Assembly (NCBI GenBank): GCA_022316685.1
Contig: JAKJHU010000364.1
Location: forward strand, 62,001-126,000
From: Progne subis subis
Lineage: Eukaryota; Chordata; Aves; Passeriformes; Hirundinidae
Length of the DNA stretch: 64,000 bases
Direction: 5' to 3'
Part shown: one piece after another, positions 56,400-64,000 of the stretch
Numbering within the stretch: position 1 is the stretch's first letter
Layout: the number at the start of each line of letters is the position of its first letter
Notes under the pieces: generated by a model
What the model was told of the DNA's origin: nothing
The model's database searches: none
Seen by the model: only the letters and a program-made list of their open reading frames with translations
Made by a program: the position numbers and the translations under genes

Positions 56400-58740
56400 C
56401 TTAACATCACGGGAGCCCCTGATAACCCTTAAAATTGGACCCAAAGGAACAAAATGGACTTTTTAGTGGACTCTGGAGCGGAAAAAAGTACTTTAAACAG
56501 TTGCCTCCAGGGTGCACAGTGAGCAAAGAATTTATGGTAGTCATAGGAGCTAAAGGGGAGCCCTTTAAGGTTCCATAGTGAAGAATGTGGAAATTGAAGC
56601 AGAAAATAAAATTTGTTTAGGGGATATGCTTTTAGTGGAGGAAGCGGACTATAACTTGTTGGGCAGGGATCTGATGGTGGCTTTAGGAATTAACCTGATT
56701 GTGAGAAATTCACAGTTAGTAGTTAGTGTCTATAAACTAACATGTGAGGATGAAAAGAAAATTAACCCAGAAGTATGGCATACGGGGAGGGAGGCCGGGA
56801 AACTGGACATGGACCCTATTACATTGAAATCGAGAGACCAGGGGACCCCATAAGGGTAAAACAGTATCCTATTCCCCTGGAAGGGAGGAAGGGGTTGAAA
56901 CCCATAATCGATGATCTAATAAGCAAGGGAATACTGGAACCATGTATGTCCCGACACAATACCCCGATACTAGCCATAAGAAAGACTGACGGAGTTATAG
57001 ATTGGTACAGGATCTGAGAGCGATAAATGAAAGAACCAAAACTCGGTTTCCTGTGGTAGCCAATCCATACACGCTTTTGAATAGGGTTTCCCCAGAGGAT
57101 ACTTGGTATAGTGTAATTGACTTAAAGGATGCCTTTTGGACCTGCCCTTTAGCCAAAGGCAGTCGCGATTTTTTGCATTTCAATGGGAAGACCCTGAGAC
57201 AAATCGTAAGCAGCAGTTAAGATGGGCTTCCCTGCCTCAGGGTTTTGTGACTCCCAAACTTATTTGGGCAAGCTTTGGAGCAATTACTGAGTCAGTTCTC
57301 CCCGAGAGGAGGGACAAAAATCTGCAATATGTAGACGACTTATTAGTGCCGGGGAAACCGAGGACGATGTAAGAGAATGTACCATTAAGTTGTTGAACTT
57401 TTTGGGGGAAAAGGGTTTAAAGGTCTCAAAGCAGAAATTACAGTTCACAGAGCCTGAAGTTAAATATCTCGGGCACTGGATCACTAGGGGAAAGAAAAAG
57501 TTGGATCCGGAAAGGGTATCTGGTATATTAGAGCTACCTTCCCAAAGACCAAAAGGCAGGTACACCAATTATTAGGACTTCTAGGATTCTGCAAGCAATG
57601 GATAGAAGGATATAGTGAAAAGGTAAAATTTCTGTATGAGAAGTTAACTACAGAAAAGGTAAAGTGGACTGAGCAGGATGATAGGGGTCTGCAGCGATTA
57701 AAGGAAGCTTAATAGCAGCCCCTGTTTTGAGCCTCCCAGACGTAAATAAGAAATTCAACTATTCATTGATGTAAACAATCACACAGCACATGGGGTTCTC
57801 ACACAGGATTGGGCAGGACAAGAAACCTGTAGGTTATCTTTCTAAGTTATTAGACCCTGTAAGCCAGGGTTGGCCCACCTGTTTACAAGCTATAGTGGCA
57901 GTGGCACTGTTAGTAGAAGAAGCCAGGAAGATCACTTTTGGAGCTCCCCTGGTTGTTTATACTCCACACGATGTAAGAACGATTTTACAACAGAAGGCAG
58001 AAAAATGGCTTACGGATGCTAGACTTTTAAAATACGAAGCCATTCTCATTCATGCCCCTGAACTTGAGGTAAGGACAACAAAAGCTAATAATCCGGCAGA
58101 GTTTCTTTTTGGGGAAGCATCAGGGAAGCCCACCCATAATTGCTCGGACTTAATAGAGTTACAAACAAAAGTAAGGGCAGATCTTGAAGACGAGGAGCTA
58201 GAAGAAGGAGAGAAGTGGTTTGTGGATGGCTCAGCTAGAGTGTAGAAGGGAAAAGAAATCAGGTTATGCTATTATAAATGGGAAACAGGGGAGGTGATAA
58301 AATCAGGGCCTTTAAGTGCATCTTGGTCAGCACAGGCTTGTGAATTGTATGCAGTATTGCAGGCTCTGAGGGAACTACGTGGAAGAGGAACCATTTTTAC
58401 TGATTCTAAATATGCCTTTGGGGTGGTACACACTTTCGGAAAATATGGGAGGAAAGAGGATTAATAAATACTGGGGAAAAAGTCTAGTGCATGAGGATCT
58501 GATAAGGCAGATACTAAAAGCGATAAGGGAGCCTCAGGCATCGCAGTGGTTTATGTAAAAGGACATCAAACAGGACTGCAATTTAGAACAAGGGGAAACA
58601 ATTTAGCCGATCAGAAGCCAGAAGAGCAGCTCTTCTCACACTAAGCGTCCCAGAGGATCCCCGGGGGGAACATCAGGACTTTCCCCACAACCCACTGAAA
58701 GGGAAATTGAGGATTTTAAGAAAATAGGGGGAACCTAGAG
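56400..58740 (+). pseudogene. ERV-3 protease, reverse transcriptase and RNase H remnant
   Basis: Protease active site FLVDSGAEKST near 56458 and LLGRDLMVALG near 56660. RT starts IRVKQYPIPLEGRKGLKPII near 56850, then VANPYTLLNRVSPEDTWYS, DLKDAFW, LPQGF and the catalytic YVDD at 57328-57339. RNase H follows with GYLSKLLDPVSQGWP (57830), the catalytic-type WFVDGSA (58215) and FTDSKYAF (58400). Five or more frameshifts and several stops. Gammaretrovirus-like in order and motif choice. Confidence 0.9.
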
Positions 58741-59809
58741 GAAGGTAAATGGAAATTACCTGATGGTAGGGATTACTTCCAAAAGCCTATGCCCGGAAAA
58801 TAAAGGAGACTACACTCGCAGACTCACTGGGGAACTCAAGCATTAGCTGAACAATTCCTAAAATTCTTTGGATGTAAAGGTATCTTTGAAATAGCAAAGC
58901 AAGAAGTCCAAGGTTGTATGACATGTCAGAAAATAAATAAATCAAGAAGTAGAAGGGTCACACGGGGGACGTCCTTTGGCATACCGCCCCTTTGGGAGAG
59001 TTCAAATAGATTTCACTGAGTTACCAAAGGTGGAAGGCATAAATATTATTAGTAATAGTGGACCAGTTGACCCACTGGGTGGAGGCATTCCCAAGCCCCA
59101 AGCTACAGCTCAGCAGTAGTAAGAAGATTATTAGAGGATATCATACCTAGATATGGGATCCCTGACTCTGTTGATTCTGACCAGGGAACACACTTCACTT
59201 CCAAAATTATAAAACTCCTAGCAGACGCCTTGGGAATCAGATGGGAATATCACACACCCTGGCACCCCCAGAGCTCGGGACAGGTGGAACGGATGAATCA
59301 AAAAAGTCAGATATCCAAACTTATGCTAGAGACTAAGATGTCTTGGATAAGATGCCTACCTTTAGCACTCCTAAATGTTAGGACTCAACCCCTCAGAGTC
59401 TGGGTTATCCCCTTTTGAAATGTTATATGGAATGCCATATGAACATGGAATGCCAGTCAACCACCCGCGGGTGGAAGACTGCCAAATCCAATCTTACCTT
59501 GTCTTAATAAATAAAAATTTACAGGAGCTCCGAAAACGTGGACTGATAGCCCAAAGCACACCTCTGGGTTCGCATTCGATCCAGCCTGGGGACAAAGTAC
59601 TGATAAAAGCGTGGAAAGAGACGCCTTTGTCACCTCATTGGGAAGGACCTTTTCTGTTCTCCTCACCACCGACACAGCCGTGAGAACTGCCGAAAGGGTG
59701 GACCCATGCTCGAGTAAAAAGAATTGAAGAGCAAGATAGCTCTCCACAGTGGAAAGTCACCTCGGCTCCGGGAGACTTGAAGTTAAAGATTCATCGAGAC
59801 CCCCGATGA
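58741..59809 (+). pseudogene. ERV-3 integrase remnant, end of pol
   Basis: Zinc-binding part with CMTCQKIN near 58918, core motif QIDFTELPKV near 59007, catalytic glutamate region WHPQSSGQVERMN near 59264-59295, and C-terminal domain PGDKVLIKAWKETPLSPHWE at about 59585-59645. The pol frame ends with TGA at 59807-59809, which overlaps the ATG of the next ORF. Confidence 0.88.
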
Positions 59810-60108
59810 CCGACAGATACCGGCTAAGTTGTAACCAAGCAGGGTGTCCCTGCTATCCTTTTGCTCATTTTAAGTGCGGGTATTGTGGGGAAATTTGGGT
59901 AACTCATTGTTATCATGGAATTAAGCCTTGGAGTTTGTGTGAAAATTGCTTAGAACAAGAAAGAAATCTTACCGACCTTTTTCTGTATATTGCTACCGAA
60001 GCAGGCTTCTTTGAATTAGATTCTTTTGAGTGGTTCCATTATTTCACAAACAGGATAAGGGGAAAATTGAACAAAAAGGCAGAACCACTTGCAATTGAGT
60101 GTAGATGA
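59806..60108 (+). CDS. Intact 100-residue cysteine-rich ORF between pol and env of ERV-3
   Basis: ATG at 59806 overlaps the pol stop as ATGA, an arrangement known for termination-reinitiation. The 100-codon frame is uninterrupted although every large gene around it is broken. It has nine cysteines (residues 9, 14, 16, 24, 27, 35, 45, 48, 99), including CGYC (24-27) and CENC (45-48) with HCYH (34-37) between them, a spacing that could bind zinc. The C-terminal half (LTDLFLYIATEAGFFELD, then WFHYF) looks helical and aromatic. There is no signal peptide or membrane segment. It ends before the env start at 60257. I do not recognise a family. It may be an accessory gene, a captured host fragment, or a degraded env leader that is open by chance. 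Confidence 0.6.
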   Translation: MTDRYRLSCNQAGCPCYPFAHFKCGYCGEIWVTHCYHGIKPWSLCENCLEQERNLTDLFLYIATEAGFFELDSFEWFHYFTNRIRGKLNKKAEPLAIECR

Positions 60109-60256
60109 ACAGTAAAGGTACCCTGTAATTCTGACCAGGTGAAATTAGCCAAGTGGGAACAGTACAAAAGACGTATGCTCAGAGAAGCACCCATGGGGCC
60201 GGAAGAATATCCCTGCTGCCAAGAAGATGGCTTACCCCGCCGTTGGTGGCACCCCA

Positions 60257-62330
60257 ATGGGCGTAGGGAAGGGCAGAGGGATACGCCTGTGGGTAACTCT
60301 GGTGATCCTGAGTCAAGCGTGTACCTCACGAATGGCCTCCCCACTCCTCAGGAGAGAATGGGGAAGAAATTGACCCACAGGAAACTCGGCTGGAAACCTA
60401 CCTGGGCCAGAACATAGACCGAGGGTACTTAACTGTCACAAAGGGGAGGGGGAAACCTGCAACTATACTATGGGTCCCAAATTAATAACCAAACAGAGAA
60501 AGCCATCACCCAGTGGCATATCTAGGAAAAGGAGGGACTCAGCAAAATGTCTATAATTCCTATGTGTAGAAATTGTAATAAACTATCTGGATTGGGGGGA
60601 AGCAGGAATCTACTTTGTGGGTATTTGCAAGTGAAACAAATTATGCTATGAAAAAGTAAATTAGAAATGTGTAGCCTAAATGGAAAAACATATTGGGTGG
60701 GACGGAATGAGAAACTTCAAGCCCCTTCTCTGAACCATGGACCTATCTGCTAGATCTGCTAGTGATAACGATGATAGAGTCTGTCTAAAACTAGACAAAG
60801 TATTCTGTTTTTCTAAAGATGAGGAAGGACTGGACCCTAAAATAAAATAAAAAGGGTGGCCTTAGAACTGAGGAAGCAAGAATTAGAAGCAAAAAGAAAG
60901 AGGATGGAACAGGAAGAATGAGGACACAGCGAACAGTACGAGCAGTTAGAAAACAATCTAACGATTGGAGCGTATCACTACTAACAAAAATCTCTTTTTG
61001 GATTAGTACAGGAAATAGCCACAGAATTAGGGCTAACTAACTGCTGGATTTGTGAAGGTTTGAAATCCGCTGAGAGATGGCCCTGGAAAGGGGAAAGTTT
61101 AGCCCCTGAACAAATCCTGAAATGGGAAACAAGTTTTGAAAACAATGACCCGACCTGAGGGATGGACCTTAGACGAGAGAATAATAGGGACCATTTGCAT
61201 CAGTAGAGAAGGGAATGCTTTAATTGAAATCGTAGGTTACACCCCATGTCTGTCCATACTAACGGTGAATTCAAACAATAAAACCAAGGTGTGGCAACCC
61301 AAACCCCAAATGGATACTGGAGCAGGGAATGGAAAAAGGAGTGTAACTGGATAGAAGAAATTGAATTGTTGGTATGATCTCACTAATGCTAACCCCTATT
61401 ATTCCCTAACAGACCTTAAAGAGTTTTGGGAAAAGCCAGAGAGCATAGATATAAAGTGGAAAGCTCCAAGTGGTATTTACTGGATCTGCGGGAAGAAAGC
61501 TTATAGCGAATTACCCTGGAAATGGAAGGGCTCTTGTACCTTAGGGATGATCAGACCCTCCTTCTTCACTTTACCGAGGTCAGGCAGCAGCCTACTAGGA
61601 GCTCCCTTATATGAGACCCTCAGCCATGAAAAGAGAGAGGTAAAAAGGGAGCTCCCACAGGTAGGAGGGAACCAGAAATGGGGGGATGAAGAATGGCCCG
61701 CCGAACGTATTATAGAATACTACGGCCCGCCACGTGGGCTCAAGACGGAAGCTGGGGATATAGAACTCCAGTGTACCTGCTAAATCGATTGATTTGGCTG
61801 CAAGTGTGGTAGAAATAGTTTCTAACCATACCTCAGATGCATTAGAACTTTTAGCCTGGCAGCACTCTCAAATGAGGGCATTTGTTTACCAGAATAGAAT
61901 TGCCTTAGATTATTTACTAGCAGAAGAGGAGGTGTATGTGGGAAGTTTAATGACTCTGAGTGTTGCATAGAGATCAATGATTATGGGGAAACGATTAGAG
62001 GACTGGCTGCAGAAATCAAGAAAGTCGCACATATCCCTGTGCAGAAATGGAACTCAATACTTCAAGCTTCCTGGTGGGATCAATTGTTTGGGACAGGAGA
62101 ATGGTGGAAGAAAGTAGGGTTTTTCATTTTATGTTTGGTGGCTGGATTAATCTTTTTACCATGTCTAATACCCTGTTTTATCAGATTAATCCACACTGTG
62201 GTCCAAGGGATGCAAATTGCATCATTACCTATGGATCCTGAGCTAGCCTCAAGTGGAGTGAATAAAGTAATGCAGTCTCAAAAATTATGAAATTAAATGA
62301 GAAGAAAAGTAGAGCCGCTGAAGTACTCGA
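60257..62330 (+). pseudogene. ERV-3 env remnant
   Basis: ATG at 60257 (or in frame at 60224) begins MGVGKGRGIRLWVTLVILSQ, a signal peptide. The surface subunit is broken. Near 61470 it reads SGIYWICGKKAYSELPWKW and GSCTLGMIRPSFF, a C-terminal surface motif widespread in gamma-type envelopes. A cleavage-type KREVKRE lies near 61640. The transmembrane subunit shows NHTSDALELLAWQHSQMRA, QNRIALDYLLAEE and, one frame over, GGVCGKFNDSECCIEINDYG, then a membrane segment VGFFILCLVAGLIFLPCLI at about 62115-62175. A 1-2 base deletion near 61927 breaks the frame at the disulfide motif. Confidence 0.88.
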
Positions 62331-62496
62331 AGAATTTGAGGCTCGGGTACAAGGAGAAAAGGTAGAAAAAATTTATTGGGGTAAATCTGAGAGAGTGTCA
62401 TTTGAGTAATAGAGAAGGAAAATATTTGGTTAAGAGGCTTTTTCATGATGGGAAAAAAAAGGAAATAACCGGAACACGAATTAAATAGGTGAAGAT

Positions 62497-62511
62497 AGAG
62501 AGGGGGAGGAT
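62497..62511 (+). other. Polypurine tract of ERV-3
   Basis: AGAGAGGGGGAGGATT-like purine run directly before the 3' LTR, the usual plus-strand primer site. Confidence 0.8.
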
Positions 62512-63232
62512 TGTGATAAATGTCCTAAAGTTAATTCGTGTTTGGAATATGTTTGTATTGTAATACACCCATATAAAATATAAGTTTGTATCTACCCACA
62601 TATGTTATAAGAAAACTGAGATAAAACCATACGGGGAGGGGTATGAGATATTTCTGCTGACAGCACAGTGCAAGAAAAAGGACACGAGAACTATGTTAAG
62701 AATGACGCCAAAAGGGACACGGGAATGCCTCTGCCGGGAAACTCTGAAAAGAACACAAAGACGAGGAAGAAAGAGATGAACAGCCCAGGAACCGAATGAT
62801 CACATCAGATCCATATCTCACCCGTCTCCTCCGGACATTAACATATCTATCCATATCTCATCCGCCTCCTCCAGACATTATCATATCTATGACACACCTG
62901 GGCTCGACGATTAAGACCATTGTCTACACAGGAAAACTATTCAGAACACCCGACTCTGAACATGAATAGTTAATGAAGTCGCTGCGGATGGGGAGAACAT
63001 CGGAGCCCCGATTTTCTCAGCGATCCAGTGTATAAAAAGGGGCAGCTTCAAGCCAGAAATGTGAACTTGGGGGGGTAACATACTGGCAGAGTGTGTTATC
63101 ATAGTTTACCCAGCGCCGATCCCGGGCTCGACGCTGTCCTTTTAACTGTGGCTGTCCGCGACTGTCATTTTGTCTCTCAAATAAAATTGTAAATTTTGAT
63201 TTCTAAGAATTTGGTCTATCATATTTATAACA
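62512..63232 (+). mobile_element. 3' LTR of ERV-3
   Basis: 721 bases matching the 5' LTR, ending TTTATAACA. TATA-like TGTATAAAAAGG near 63030 and AATAAA near 63180. The numerous differences and small indels from the 5' LTR imply an old insertion. Confidence 0.92.
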
Positions 63233-63656
63233 GTATCATCTGTTGGAGTGCCCAAAAATTCGGAGTTTCTTCGCTGTCCTGCTGGATTTTGGGTCAGCCT
63301 GGGTCCAGCCACTGCGGGTTCTCTGGCACTGCCCACTTCATCTGCCAGGGCACCCCCCTGCCTGCCGCCGAGGACAGTCCACCGCTTCCAGCTTGCAGCC
63401 ATCAGCGCCGGAGCTTCCACCGTTTGCCCTCGGGGTTCTTGGTTCTGTTTTACTATTAATATAATTGCTGTTGTTGTTTGTCTGTTCTGTTATATTTACT
63501 AGTAAAGGACTGTTATTCCTTTTCCCCATAGCTCTGACTGAAAAGGGTTTTTTAAGTCTTCCAAATTATAATAACACGGAGGGAAGGATTTGAATTCCTC
63601 ATTCCTAGAGAGGCCTGCCTCTCCTTAGCAGACACCTGTCTTTTGAAACTGAGACA
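63233..63656 (-). mobile_element. LTR family B (copy 3), truncated
   Basis: On the minus strand it starts TGTCTCAGTTTCAAAAGACA at 63656 and matches copies 1 and 2 up to the point CAACAGATG-ATAC, about 420 bases in. The remaining 250 bases are missing and replaced by the end of ERV-3. It inserted in the 3' tail of a zinc-finger gene. Confidence 0.88.
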
Positions 63657-63718
63657 GGGATGGAGCTGGAGCAGCGCACGAAGCTCTTCCCGCTCTCAGG
63701 GCACTCGCAGCACTTCCC

Positions 63719-64000
<282 letters not shown>

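Larger units (their letters stand above)
53248..63232 (+). mobile_element. ERV-3 provirus (gammaretrovirus-like, tryptophan primer site, degenerate)
   Basis: A 10 kb plus-strand provirus with 5' LTR 53248-53989, primer site 53994, gag, protease, RT, RNase H, integrase, a small cysteine-rich ORF, env, polypurine tract and 3' LTR 62512-63232. All large genes have stops or frameshifts. No target duplication: the left flank ends GGGTG, the right begins GTATC, and the right flank is a truncated family B LTR. Confidence 0.92.

Noticed and set aside
59457..59747. Minus-strand frame opposite the integrase C-terminus of ERV-3
   Set aside because: Antisense shadow of pol with no independent support.

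Overview
The window looks like bird nuclear DNA, most likely from a songbird. It carries MHC class II B exon remnants, a C2H2 zinc-finger gene of the type expanded in birds, CCCAGT-type minisatellites next to the MHC exons, and a very high load of endogenous retroviruses (ERVs) and solo LTRs. Nothing prokaryotic is present. No tRNA, rRNA or CRISPR array was seen. The exact species and chromosome cannot be read from the sequence; an MHC-bearing microchromosome or a repeat-rich sex chromosome would both fit.

Layout. (1) 1-22.5 kb is a large inverted duplication. Arms 1-5301 and 16546-22527 each carry the 3' part of one ERV family (called ERV-A here) plus a CpG-island promoter with a possible first exon. 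The left arm runs off the window edge. The 11.2 kb spacer holds about 1.2 kb of other sequence and a provirus (ERV-1, 6474-16545). ERV-1 itself contains a solo LTR (8626-10067) that contains another solo LTR (8832-9592), both with clean target-site duplications. (2) 17.3-25.7 kb is a minus-strand ERV-A provirus with two LTRs. (3) 26.45-27.3 kb is an apparently intact final exon of an eight-finger C2H2 zinc-finger gene, the best protein-coding candidate in the window. (4) 28-31.1 kb is an MHC class II B pseudogene on the minus strand, with an MHC-type X/Y promoter module in antisense inside its second intron. (5) 31.5-35.2 kb is a zinc-finger pseudogene followed by a string of LTRs. (6) 36.4-43.4 kb holds scattered host exons: a hydrophobic N-terminal exon, coiled-coil exons and the start of a PAK-like kinase domain, interrupted by a solo LTR. 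(7) 43.7-47.85 kb is ERV-2, betaretrovirus-like in gag with a gammaretrovirus-type env and no recognisable pol; its 5' LTR is arranged head to head with a second LTR fragment. (8) 47.85-51.5 kb is a third, internally deleted ERV-A copy, followed by rearranged MHC class II fragments (52.4-53.0 kb). (9) 53.25-63.23 kb is ERV-3, a degenerate gammaretrovirus-like provirus. It retains an intact 100-codon cysteine-rich reading frame between pol and env. (10) The right edge has a truncated LTR and the 3' end of another zinc-finger gene on the minus strand.

How the parts relate. Almost all retroviral reading frames are broken by stops and frameshifts, so they are old copies. The nesting order and target-site duplications give a relative chronology. 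The zinc-finger, MHC and PAK-like segments look like members of tandemly amplified host families broken up by ERV insertion and inversion. The two most unusual signals are the preserved small ORF in ERV-3 and the mosaic MHC segment containing a misplaced class II promoter module.
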